A stretch of DNA of 64,000 nucleotides from an uncultured Psychrobacter sp. (GTDB taxonomy: Bacteria > Pseudomonadota > Gammaproteobacteria > Pseudomonadales > Moraxellaceae): NCBI GenBank assembly GCA_947501045.1, contig CANMUI010000007.1:62001-126000 (forward strand). The letters run 5' to 3'. The position numbers were made by a program, and so were the translations under genes. This document shows, piece by piece, positions 17,368 through 25,837 of this stretch (its first letter is position 1; every line of letters begins with the position of its first letter). Below the pieces are notes generated by a model. That model did not search any database. It had not been told where the DNA came from and saw only the letters and a list, made by a program, of their open reading frames with translations.

Positions 17368-18438
17368 ATGGTTGATAAAAATATGTCCAATGTCAGTTAT
17401 GCTCAAAGCGCGCAAGATAACTATTTTATGATGCTAGCCATTGAGCAAGCTAAACGTGGGCAATATACTACTAGGCCTAACCCCGCCGTAGGCTGCATTA
17501 TCGTACAGGCAGGAAAAATAGTGGGACAGGGTTTTCATCCAAAAGTAGGACAGCCTCATGCTGAGGTATTTGCCCTAAAAGAGGCGGGTATACAAGCGAA
17601 GGGAGCAAGCGCTTATGTTACTTTGGAGCCTTGTAGCCACACTGGACGTACACCGCCTTGTGCCCTTGCGCTTATTGGGGCTGGTATTAAACGCGTAGTG
17701 ATTGCAGGTCTTGATCCTAATCCGCAAGTAGCTGGACGCGGCGTAGCTATGCTAGAAGCAGCTGGTATTGAAGTTAAGATTGGCGTATTAACCGAGCAAG
17801 CAGAATCATTAAATCGTGGCTTTTTAAAAGCGATGCGTACGCAAATGCCTTACGTACGTCTCAAGATTGCCACCAGTCTTGATGGTCGTACCGCGATGGC
17901 AGATGGAGAATCGAAGTGGATTACTGGTGTAGCTGCTCGTGAGGACGTACAAAAACTGCGCGCACAGAGCGGCGCTATTATCACCGGTAGTGAGACGGTC
18001 ATAGCCGATGATCCGCAGTTGAATGTGCGTTCAACCCAGCTAGCAGTAGCGTCAGATCAAATTCCTACGCCTCTGGTCGTTATACTTGATAGGCGCAGAC
18101 GCTTAGCTCATGATGTGCAATCAGATTATAACTTATGTCGCCGCAAGGACACGCTGTATTGGCATAAAGATGACTTAACTGAGCTGCTAAAAAGTTTGGT
18201 AAGTGAGCATCAACGCTATGATGTTTTAGTTGAAGCTGGGGCTAGTGTAGCAGGTAGCTTTCTTAGCCAAGAGCTAGTAGATGAGTTAATCATTTATCAA
18301 GCGCCTTGTTTTTTAGGATCGCAAGCTCGAGCTATGATTGACTTTCAGCCCTTATCTTTAGCACAGCAGCTACGCTTTAATTATCAAAGTTATGAGAGAA
18401 TTGAAACAGACTTAAAGATTGTTTTGACCCCACTATAA
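17368..18438 (+). CDS. ribD: Riboflavin biosynthesis deaminase/reductase RibD
   Basis: RibD is bifunctional. The N-terminal CMP/dCMP-deaminase-like domain deaminates the pyrimidine intermediate, and the C-terminal domain reduces its ribosyl side chain. The zinc motifs HAEVFAL and PCSHTGRTPPC are present near residues 70-105. The reductase domain starts near LKIATSLDGRTAMADGESKW. The start is ambiguous: GTG at 17335, ATG at 17368 and ATG at 17383 all read in frame and none has a strong Shine-Dalgarno sequence. The conserved part begins after all three. The gene follows nrdR, and ribE lies 406 bp downstream. Confidence 0.94.
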   Translation: MVDKNMSNVSYAQSAQDNYFMMLAIEQAKRGQYTTRPNPAVGCIIVQAGKIVGQGFHPKVGQPHAEVFALKEAGIQAKGASAYVTLEPCSHTGRTPPCALALIGAGIKRVVIAGLDPNPQVAGRGVAMLEAAGIEVKIGVLTEQAESLNRGFLKAMRTQMPYVRLKIATSLDGRTAMADGESKWITGVAAREDVQKLRAQSGAIITGSETVIADDPQLNVRSTQLAVASDQIPTPLVVILDRRRRLAHDVQSDYNLCRRKDTLYWHKDDLTELLKSLVSEHQRYDVLVEAGASVAGSFLSQELVDELIIYQAPCFLGSQARAMIDFQPLSLAQQLRFNYQSYERIETDLKIVLTPL

Positions 18439-18534
18439 GACAGCTAATGATAAGACAACTAATAGTATCAACAACTTATCCACAAGCGCTAATAAACGCT
18501 ACTGATTGTGGATAACTATACAAATATTGGTTAG

Positions 18535-18548
18535 GTTTCATGTGAAAC
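18535..18548. promoter_or_regulatory. parS-like ParB site between ribD and ribE
   Basis: GTTTCATGTGAAAC lies between DnaA boxes. Confidence 0.65.
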
Positions 18549-18561
18549 TGTGCATAACTTT

Positions 18562-18575
18562 GTTTCATGTGGAAC
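18562..18575. promoter_or_regulatory. Degenerate parS-like site
   Basis: GTTTCATGTGGAAC has one mismatch to the palindrome and lies 13 bp from the full site at 18535-18548. Confidence 0.4.
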
Positions 18576-18844
18576 TAACTATCTATCGCAACACTAGTAT
18601 ATTTTAAAGTAAAGCTATTAGAATCAGTAACTTAAGTTGATATGATACAGTTTTTTAGTCTATAAGTAGAAAAGCGAATGTATTGTGGATAACTTAGGTA
18701 GGAAGTCATTATTTCGACTAATTTAAATTAAAAAACGTTACTTATCCACAGTTTATCCCCTTTATAGTACTTAAAGATTAGTAACCACATTATATGTTTC
18801 ATCTACCAAAATGTTTTACCTACTAAATAACTAAAGAGGTTCAT

Positions 18845-19528
18845 ATGTTTACTGGAATTATCGAAAGTGTAGGTCATGTTAAAGCTATGCAGCCCGTTGG
18901 CGGAGATATCCGTCTTATTATCGAGTCTAATGACTTAGATTTTGACGACGTAAAATTAGGCGACTCTATCGCTTCTAATGGTATTTGTCTGACCGTCGTA
19001 GATTTTGGTACTAATTATTACGCGGTTGATGTTTCACGTGAAACTATAGCTCGTACTGCCTTGGAGGATCTAAAAACAGGTGATATCGTAAATCTAGAAA
19101 AGGCAATGCTACCAACTACTCGTTTTGGCGGGCACATTGTAGCTGGACATGTTGATGGCGTAGGTGTAGTGAGTAAGCTACAACAAGACGCGCGCTCGAT
19201 CTATATTGAGATTGAGATCCCAAAGGAGCTAGCCCATTATACTGCCACGAAAGGGTCGATTACTCTTGATGGTATTAGCCTCACCACCAATTTGGTACGC
19301 GACAATATCGTTAGCCTAAATATCATTCCCCATACGGCCAAAGTAACTAATATTGCCAAACACTGGCTCGTAGGCAACAAGGTCAACGTTGAGGTGGATA
19401 TCGTTGCCCGCTATTTGGAGCGTCTATTGACTAAAACATCAGCGGGCGCCGTAGACACTATGAACAACCTATCTTCACAAAGTATGATTACAGAGAGTTT
19501 TTTGGCAGAAAACGGTTTTATGAAGTAA
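18845..19528 (+). CDS. ribE: Riboflavin synthase alpha subunit
   Basis: Riboflavin synthase dismutates two 6,7-dimethyl-8-ribityllumazine molecules to riboflavin. The 227-residue protein starts MFTGIIESVGHV and contains two lumazine-binding repeats. The second begins at HIVAGHVDGVG near residue 98. GAGG precedes the ATG. A perfect parS-like palindrome (19031-19044) falls in the first repeat and encodes VSRET, a conserved segment in this family (DVSRETI). The C-terminal 25 residues beyond the second repeat are longer than in E. coli. The symbol ribE follows the common proteobacterial usage; E. coli calls it ribC. Confidence 0.95.
   Translation: MFTGIIESVGHVKAMQPVGGDIRLIIESNDLDFDDVKLGDSIASNGICLTVVDFGTNYYAVDVSRETIARTALEDLKTGDIVNLEKAMLPTTRFGGHIVAGHVDGVGVVSKLQQDARSIYIEIEIPKELAHYTATKGSITLDGISLTTNLVRDNIVSLNIIPHTAKVTNIAKHWLVGNKVNVEVDIVARYLERLLTKTSAGAVDTMNNLSSQSMITESFLAENGFMK
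19031..19044. promoter_or_regulatory. parS-like ParB site inside ribE (perfect palindrome)
   Basis: GTTTCACGTGAAAC encodes VSRET. The peptide is conserved in riboflavin synthases, so part of this match may be protein-driven. Confidence 0.6.
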
Positions 19529-19559
19529 ATATTGTTATCTAACAACTAACCATAAAGTA

Positions 19560-22418
19560 CTATAGATCAGCGCCAATAAAACCTTTTAACATTGTTAGTA
19601 GTTTATCTAGATTTATAGGTTTTTCTAAGAATCCATTCATCCCTGCTCTATAACAGGCTTCTTGATCCTCCTTAGTGCTATTCGCTGTTAAGGCAATGAT
19701 AGCAATATTATCTCCCTGCGCGCGAATAGCCTTAGTCGCCTGTATACCATCCATAACTGGCATCCGGCAATCCATCAAAATAAGGGTAATATCTTGGCGC
19801 TGAGTCTCTAGCTTCTCAAGCGCTTGTTTACCATCGACGGACACGATGCTGTTATAACCAAGTTTATCTAACAGCTTACAGGTGATTTTCTGATTGGTTA
19901 TATTGTCATCGACGACTAAAATTAACGGTTGTCTTGATCCGCTTACGGATGCTTTTTCTATACTTTGCTCTATCTGTTTTTTGCTCAATGGTTTTTTATT
20001 AATGTGATCCACGTCATTCACGATATTTTTGACAGTGTGATTACGCTTTTGAGTGTTTGTTTCAGACTGAGTGAGACGTATCAACTCAGATAGCAATAAA
20101 GTGACGTCTAAAGGTTTATTTAAAAAGCTATCAAATTGATCTAATAAAGTAGAGGGAATATTACGCTCCGGCTTCATACTAAATAAAATTTTCGCCAAAG
20201 TGCTATGATTCAACAAACGATTGACTACATCATGATTGTCGTTATTGTGTGCTACGCTGGTGCCTTCTTTTGTTGATGTCTGAGTAGACATTGAAGCATG
20301 AGGAGCTATTGCTATATGGGTTTCGTAATACTCATAATCGAGTAACAATACAGAAGTCAGCTCTTCGTTATCGTAAGCTAATTCGTTATTTAGCTGATTT
20401 ATATTTTTATCATCTAAACGGGTATAAATGGTAACTGGAATAGATAGATACTCGCAAATAGGCGCTATAAAGTTTGCACATAACTCGTTTTCTACAATAA
20501 AAATTAGCCGAACACGTGTCAAATGGCTATGAAAGTGGTATATCGGTTGATAAATTGGCGACTGACAAGGCAGGTAAAGCGCAAAATCGCTACCTTTATT
20601 AAACTCACTATTTAGTTGAATAAAACCACCTAATAATTGAGCAAAACTATTGGATATTGCCAGCCCTAAACCCGTACCGCCAAAATTTTGACTAATGTTT
20701 ATATTGGCTTGGTTAAAATATGAGAAGAGCTTGTGTTGTTCAGTGGCTGCGATACCGATTCCAGTATCTTTAACGCTAAAACGTATCCACTGATGAGTAG
20801 AGTCTTTCTTGAAGGTCGTAGTAGCTAAAGTACGAGCAACTTTAATATCGTCTATTTTATACATTTGCTCGTAGCTAAGCGGTTCAATAACTAATGCTAC
20901 GTAACCTGATGAGGTAAATTTGATCGCATTGTCTAGTAAATTAAGTAAAATCTGCCGTAAACGACTACTCTCAGTACAGATATAACGAGGACATTTAGGA
21001 GCAAAGAAATAGAGCAGATCAATACCTTGCCGGCGCGCGCTACCAATCATAAGATCGCTTATGTTCTGACCAAGTTTATAGATATCGGTAGACTCAGTGA
21101 TAAGATCAGATTTGCCAGCGCTAATCTTAGCAGTATCAAGCATGTCATTTAGCATAGTTAGCATAGATTGGCTGGAGTGGGTCAGGGTAGCAAGAACCTC
21201 TTGCTGCTGCGTAGATAGTTTGTGTGCATCAATTAATCCAAGCGTACCAATAATGGCGTTTAGCGGCGTACGTAGCTCATGACCTATGACAAACCGGAGC
21301 TTGGTTGACTCTTTTAATTGCGAATGCAATTGTTGATTTTCAAACTGTAAGTGGTCTATTTGTTCAGTAAGTTTATTAATATTATTGAGTAGTACTGTAA
21401 ACCCGTGTACCTGTCCATGGGTGCCGAACCACGGAGCAATATGTAGCTGGTAGGCTTGTTTATCTACTAATCCATATACCAGTAAAGTACGAGTCACTCG
21501 CAGGGTTGCCAACTTTTGTAACTGCTGCTGGGTCGCTTTGTCACTACCTGTGACAAAATCTGTCAAGCTATAGTTGGAGTCGCGCTGAAAGGTAGTTGTA
21601 AAAATCTGCTCAAAGCGTTGATTAAAAAAGCTGATCTGGCCTTGCCGCATAACCATAAGCATAGGTAGAGGTGCTTGATTTACCAAGTGCTCTAAGCGTT
21701 GACGAAGGGTTTTGATACGGCGATGGTGATTGTGCAACTGATAGCTGACGCGACTAAGTGCATGACCTAATCGGACAAACTCAGGGGTAGTCTCTACATT
21801 TATAAAAGCAGGAGGCGTGTAGGCTTCTTTAGTAGAGGCAATTAGGTTCTCGGTATAGCGTAGCAATTGATCCCAGTTAGTACGCCGTTTGAGCATATAA
21901 AGTAGTGCCAAACCAAAGAGTAAGATAGCGCTCATGAGTGGCAACCAAATCTGGTACGATAACCAGTTGATATCAACAGGCTGATGACGCAATACCACGT
22001 ATACTTGGTGACCACTTTCAAGTTTGATTTGACCCATCAACCTGTAACTGTTTATCTGGTATGAGTTGCTGTTAGTAGTAGGCAAATAGTTGGTTGCAGA
22101 AAAAGTAACATTGTTAAATTTACGCTCATCAGGCTGTGTATGTTGATGAACATAGGTTTGTCCAGAAGGCAACATAAAAATCAGCTGATAACTAATGTCT
22201 TGAAAAAAGGGTTTAGTGAGTATCTCTTCTATACCGCTATCTGTTGTTGCATTATGCTCAGTCACTTCATGGTTCAAGACCCTAAAAACGAATTGACTGT
22301 GCTGCTGATTTTGTTCTTTAAATGCGAAAAACATCATAACGTAGTATAAAGAAAGCATGATCAGTAGCGTCAAAGCATAGAAGATAAGCAAGCGGCCTAA
22401 TGACTGAAACTGTTGCAT
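19560..22418 (-). CDS. Hybrid sensor histidine kinase/response regulator (GacS/BarA-like)
   Basis: This is a 952-residue inner-membrane hybrid kinase. Transmembrane helices near residues 9-31 and 153-173 flank a periplasmic sensor region. A PAS-like segment (about 235-345) and a short coiled coil follow. HisKA carries the phosphoacceptor GHELRTPLNAIIG. The HATPase has LLNLLDNAIKFT, VKDTGIGIA and FGGTGLGLAIS. A region near 630-780 looks like a degenerate receiver, and a complete receiver (about 831-950) has VVDDN and LMDCRMPVMDG. Unlike GacS/BarA there is no C-terminal Hpt domain, so a separate Hpt protein would be needed for a full relay. It stands alone, with no cognate regulator next door. 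The architecture is clear; the signal is unknown. Confidence 0.9.
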   Translation of the reverse strand: MQQFQSLGRLLIFYALTLLIMLSLYYVMMFFAFKEQNQQHSQFVFRVLNHEVTEHNATTDSGIEEILTKPFFQDISYQLIFMLPSGQTYVHQHTQPDERKFNNVTFSATNYLPTTNSNSYQINSYRLMGQIKLESGHQVYVVLRHQPVDINWLSYQIWLPLMSAILLFGLALLYMLKRRTNWDQLLRYTENLIASTKEAYTPPAFINVETTPEFVRLGHALSRVSYQLHNHHRRIKTLRQRLEHLVNQAPLPMLMVMRQGQISFFNQRFEQIFTTTFQRDSNYSLTDFVTGSDKATQQQLQKLATLRVTRTLLVYGLVDKQAYQLHIAPWFGTHGQVHGFTVLLNNINKLTEQIDHLQFENQQLHSQLKESTKLRFVIGHELRTPLNAIIGTLGLIDAHKLSTQQQEVLATLTHSSQSMLTMLNDMLDTAKISAGKSDLITESTDIYKLGQNISDLMIGSARRQGIDLLYFFAPKCPRYICTESSRLRQILLNLLDNAIKFTSSGYVALVIEPLSYEQMYKIDDIKVARTLATTTFKKDSTHQWIRFSVKDTGIGIAATEQHKLFSYFNQANINISQNFGGTGLGLAISNSFAQLLGGFIQLNSEFNKGSDFALYLPCQSPIYQPIYHFHSHLTRVRLIFIVENELCANFIAPICEYLSIPVTIYTRLDDKNINQLNNELAYDNEELTSVLLLDYEYYETHIAIAPHASMSTQTSTKEGTSVAHNNDNHDVVNRLLNHSTLAKILFSMKPERNIPSTLLDQFDSFLNKPLDVTLLLSELIRLTQSETNTQKRNHTVKNIVNDVDHINKKPLSKKQIEQSIEKASVSGSRQPLILVVDDNITNQKITCKLLDKLGYNSIVSVDGKQALEKLETQRQDITLILMDCRMPVMDGIQATKAIRAQGDNIAIIALTANSTKEDQEACYRAGMNGFLEKPINLDKLLTMLKGFIGADL

Positions 22419-22676
22419 GAGAGTGTGATCCTATACTTGCATGATAATACCATCAGCTATGGTAACAAATTTGCCTTTATCTCACACAGTTACTGTTAGG
22501 GCAACTAAATATGATAATTTAATGTTTAGGTTTGATGCTGTGATTGAGACAGTTTTGCTATTTTTACTTACCAGCTCAAAGCGTTTAATCGTCTACATGC
22601 TAGTCATAGCGCAAGGCTGTAAACTCACCTATAATGTCACGACTATTCATGCAATACGTAATACGAGGCTATGCTT

Positions 22677-23783
22677 ATGAATGACTTGGCTTTTAATAAC
22701 GATAATTTAAGCGATGCATCTGACAAAGAGGCTAGCGCTGATAAAGAGCTGCTAGCGATTAATAAGCTCCAACCACTACGCGTAGTATTTGCAGGCACGC
22801 CTGAATTTGCCGCAACAGCGCTTGAAGCCTTAATTGAGCAACAAGACGCGCTAAACATAGAGATTGTCGCCATTTATAGCCAGCCGGATCGAAAGTCTGG
22901 CCGTGGCCAAAAGCTATCAGCTTCTGCCGTCAAGCAAGTCGCCCTTAACTATGATATTCCTGTCGAACAGCCCGCGACCTTTAGAAAGTCGAGTACTGAG
23001 GGCATGGCAGCGCGGCAAACCTTACGTACCTATCATCCTGATGTCATGATTGTCGCTGCTTATGGGCTTATCTTGCCGATTGGGGTGCTAAATACACCTA
23101 ATTACGGTTGTCTCAATATTCATGCCTCCTTATTACCGCGCTGGCGCGGAGCTGCGCCCATTCATCGGGCGCTACTAGCGGGCGATAGCGAGACGGGTAT
23201 TACCATTATGCAAATGGATAAAGGACTGGATACTGGTGACATGCTTTATAAAGTCAAATGCACTATCCAGAATGATGATACTGCCGCCAGCTTACACGAT
23301 AAGCTTGCAGACTTGGGTGCTTCGGCCATTAGCACGGTACTGCAAGATCTGCCTAGTTATCAAGCAAAGGCTATCAAGCAAAATGATACTGATGCTAATT
23401 ATGCCGAAAAGTTAGTCAAAATTGAGGGCGAGATTGACTGGTCGCAGCCTGCGACTATTATTGAGCGTCAAATCCGCGGCTTGAATCCATGGCCGGGTAC
23501 TTATACTTTTCTTGATGGTCAGCGCGTGAAGATTTTAGCCAGTATGCCGGTAAATGCGACTCAATCAACTGTAAAACCGGCTGGCACCGTCATTAGTGTT
23601 GGCCGCAAAGCGATATTAGTTGCTTGCGGTAAAAACGATGATAGCGACACTGGTACTAATACTGAGGCCAGTACTTTACGAATTACCCAATTACAATTTG
23701 CAGGCAGTAAACCGGTGAGTGCTGAGCAAGTTTGTCATGGCAATCAGCTTGATGACGGTGATATATTCACTAATGAGTACTAG
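22677..23783 (+). CDS. fmt: Methionyl-tRNA formyltransferase
   Basis: Fmt formylates initiator Met-tRNA with 10-formyl-THF. The N-domain has VVFAGTPEFAATALEAL and the catalytic region NIHASLLPRWRGAAPIHRAL. A C-terminal tRNA-binding domain begins near AKPAGTVISVG. At 368 residues it exceeds E. coli (315) because of an acidic N-terminal leader of about 35 residues and a short D/T-rich insertion near residue 325. ATGs at 22671 and 22677 are both in frame; GAGG is 8 bp from the second, which is therefore preferred. fmt-rsmB is a classic pair. Confidence 0.96.
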   Translation: MNDLAFNNDNLSDASDKEASADKELLAINKLQPLRVVFAGTPEFAATALEALIEQQDALNIEIVAIYSQPDRKSGRGQKLSASAVKQVALNYDIPVEQPATFRKSSTEGMAARQTLRTYHPDVMIVAAYGLILPIGVLNTPNYGCLNIHASLLPRWRGAAPIHRALLAGDSETGITIMQMDKGLDTGDMLYKVKCTIQNDDTAASLHDKLADLGASAISTVLQDLPSYQAKAIKQNDTDANYAEKLVKIEGEIDWSQPATIIERQIRGLNPWPGTYTFLDGQRVKILASMPVNATQSTVKPAGTVISVGRKAILVACGKNDDSDTGTNTEASTLRITQLQFAGSKPVSAEQVCHGNQLDDGDIFTNEY

Positions 23784-23853
23784 AGAGTCTGGTCATTAAT
23801 CAGAACAAATTAATCTATATAGACGCTGTAAGGCGCATCGGAAACCAATCAAT

Positions 23854-25440
23854 ATGAGACATAAAGCTATAGCGTCTAATAACTACAAAAGCAATAAAAA
23901 TAAACCCTCTAGCAATCTTAAAATGATAGGTAGCGTACGCGTGCGTGTGATTCGCACCTTACTTGCTATTCAGCAAGGTCAGTCGCTATCAAGTGTGCTT
24001 GACCCGCTGCTAAACAGTTTGCACGAGGGTGACAAAGGCTTTGCTCACGCGCTACTATTGACCACTTTGCGTCAATGGTATGCCTTAGCACGCCTGCTTG
24101 ATAGCCTAGCAGACAACCCTATCGATGAGATTGAAGTGCGCACCACCATTCAAGTGGGCTTGGCACAGCTATTGTATTTAGAAGTTGCAGATCACGCGGC
24201 GATTCACGAAACCGTTGAGGCAGCAAAAGAGATTGAGTTTGCAAGGGCAGCTGGTCTTATCAATGCTATTCTGCGCAAAGTCGCCAAAAACCCCAATAAA
24301 TTTCGTAAAAAATGCGATAAAAATCATAGTCTACCCAATTGGCTAGCACGTCAGCTTAAGCAAGATTGGAGCGAAGAATATACGGCCTTAACTCAAGGCT
24401 TGCGTCAGCCTGCGCCGATGTTTTTACGAGTAAATACTGCGCTCAGTGCAACCGAGGATTATCACAAGCGTTTAGGGGATGCCGATATCAGTGCTGATTT
24501 GGTTGAGTTATCAAGTGGTTTACAATTACCTAATTCAACGAATCTCTCTAGCACTACCATATCAACTCCAGTACTACGCTTGGCACAAAGTACGGCAGTG
24601 AATTTTTTACCTGCGTTTGCCGATGGCGCTGCTAGTGTGCAAGATATGCATGCCCAACTTGCCGCGCCGCTAATACAGTTGGCATTAACTCACAAAATAA
24701 AGAACGACGATACTAATAGTGAGCTACATTTATTAGACGCTTGTGCAGCTCCAGGTGGCAAACTAGCGCATTGGTTAGAGCTACTAAGTAGCGGTAAGGA
24801 ACAGTCATTGTTTCATGTGAAACATAGTGACTTAAATGATAATTTAGATAGTGGCTCAAATGTAGATACGGCTGGCAAAATCTCTAGCGTTAAGCTAACC
24901 GCTATCGACAATGAAGCGCCGCGTATCACCCGTATTCATGAAAATATAGAAAGGTTAAATTTAGAGCAATCGCAAAACAAAAGTATTAGTCTTGATATTG
25001 TCTATGCTGACGCTACCAGATGGCAAAAAGCGCCGCAGGTTAAAACAGACAGTGCTAAGGATTTAGCAGTATTTGATGCTATTTTGCTTGATTCGCCTTG
25101 TACGGCAACCGGTGTCATTCGGCGTCATCCAGATATCAGTATTCTCCGTAACGAAGAAGACGTTGCACAAACGGCGCTATTACAAGCCGATATCCTGCAT
25201 AATTTATGGCCACAATTAAAAGTTAATGGCTATTTGCTGTATATCACTTGTTCTATATTAAAACAAGAAAACGTAGAGCAAATGCAAGACTTTTTAAAAC
25301 ATCATAACGATGCAACGGCTATCGAATTTACCGATGAGTGCAACTGGGGCATCGCGCAAGATATCGGTCGTCAGTGTTTGCCAATAGACAGCGCGGGCGG
25401 TGATGGTTTTTATTATGCTTTGCTTAGGAAGAAAGGCTAA
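23854..25440 (+). CDS. rsmB: 16S rRNA (cytosine(967)-C(5))-methyltransferase RsmB
   Basis: RsmB (Sun/Fmu) methylates C967 of 16S rRNA. An N-terminal NusB-like domain (residues 28-160) precedes the methyltransferase domain with DACAAPGGK, DSPCTATGVIRRHPDI and the catalytic ITCSIL. At 528 residues it is about 100 longer than E. coli. Insertions near residues 225-250 and around 318-350 (SLFHVKHSDLNDNLDSGSN) account for this. A parS-like site (24810-24823) lies exactly in the second insertion and encodes FHVK. The start at 23854 is the first ATG; an internal ATG before IGSVRVRVIRTLLAI is possible. Confidence 0.95.
   Translation: MRHKAIASNNYKSNKNKPSSNLKMIGSVRVRVIRTLLAIQQGQSLSSVLDPLLNSLHEGDKGFAHALLLTTLRQWYALARLLDSLADNPIDEIEVRTTIQVGLAQLLYLEVADHAAIHETVEAAKEIEFARAAGLINAILRKVAKNPNKFRKKCDKNHSLPNWLARQLKQDWSEEYTALTQGLRQPAPMFLRVNTALSATEDYHKRLGDADISADLVELSSGLQLPNSTNLSSTTISTPVLRLAQSTAVNFLPAFADGAASVQDMHAQLAAPLIQLALTHKIKNDDTNSELHLLDACAAPGGKLAHWLELLSSGKEQSLFHVKHSDLNDNLDSGSNVDTAGKISSVKLTAIDNEAPRITRIHENIERLNLEQSQNKSISLDIVYADATRWQKAPQVKTDSAKDLAVFDAILLDSPCTATGVIRRHPDISILRNEEDVAQTALLQADILHNLWPQLKVNGYLLYITCSILKQENVEQMQDFLKHHNDATAIEFTDECNWGIAQDIGRQCLPIDSAGGDGFYYALLRKKG
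24810..24823. promoter_or_regulatory. parS-like ParB site inside rsmB
   Basis: GTTTCATGTGAAAC, with outer T/A completing the 16-mer symmetry, lies within a non-conserved insertion of RsmB. Confidence 0.7.
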
Positions 25441-25837
25441 GTAAACGTGCTTTATACACTACCTTTAACGATTATGGTTTTGGCGTAGGCTGGCGCTTTT
25501 AGCCCAGGAGCGACTTTATAAATTGTTCAATGCATGGCTTGAAATATAACTTCATTATGGTTTCAAAGTAGGTCGGCGTGCAGATTGCGACACCTGAGAG
25601 CTGTAAAACGAAGCACTGCTTTGTTAGGCTCGCAAGAGAAAATCCCTTAAAGGGGATTTTCTGATAGCGGTTATCTAGATGAGCTACCGATACAGCTACA
25701 AAACTTATCTTAAGAACCGATAAGCCGTTTATTTAATAGAGCTCACCGCTAAAAATATGCTACCCTTTTGCTATTTCTACTCTTTGTATTTCACAGATAA
25801 ATAAAATGACCTTTTGACAGCCTTAACAGGATAGACT
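25441..25837. other. Gene-free region between rsmB and thrC
   Basis: There are about 400 bp with no credible ORF. The one clear element is a long hairpin at 25637-25662 (AGAAAATCCC paired with GGGATTTTCT, six-base loop). It has T residues in its 3' arm and may end the rsmB transcript. The segment 25575-25635 is more GC-rich than its surroundings and is not recognised. Confidence 0.5.
25637..25662 (+). terminator. Hairpin, possible rsmB terminator
   Basis: A perfect 10-bp stem, AGAAAATCCC / GGGATTTTCT, with loop TTAAAG. It lacks a T tail beyond the stem, so terminator function is uncertain. Confidence 0.4.

Larger units (their letters stand above)
18476..18761. other. Second DnaA-box cluster, with parS-like sites
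   Basis: The 406-bp ribD-ribE gap holds four exact DnaA boxes: TTATCCACA at 18476 and 18742, and TGTGGATAA at 18507 and 18684. It also holds near-boxes at 18549 (TGTGCATAA) and 18753 (TTATCCCCT). A full parS-like site (18535) and a one-mismatch copy (18562) lie among them. This equals oriC in the number of exact boxes. No ORF or FMN riboswitch is visible. A DnaA-titration or accessory origin element is the inference. Confidence 0.6.

Noticed and set aside
18439..18844. FMN riboswitch upstream of ribE
   Set aside because: The conserved RFN-element sequence is not present; the gap holds DnaA and parS-like motifs.
22441..22680. 79-codon ORF between the sensor kinase and fmt
   Set aside because: No ribosome-binding site, odd composition, and it overlaps the fmt start.
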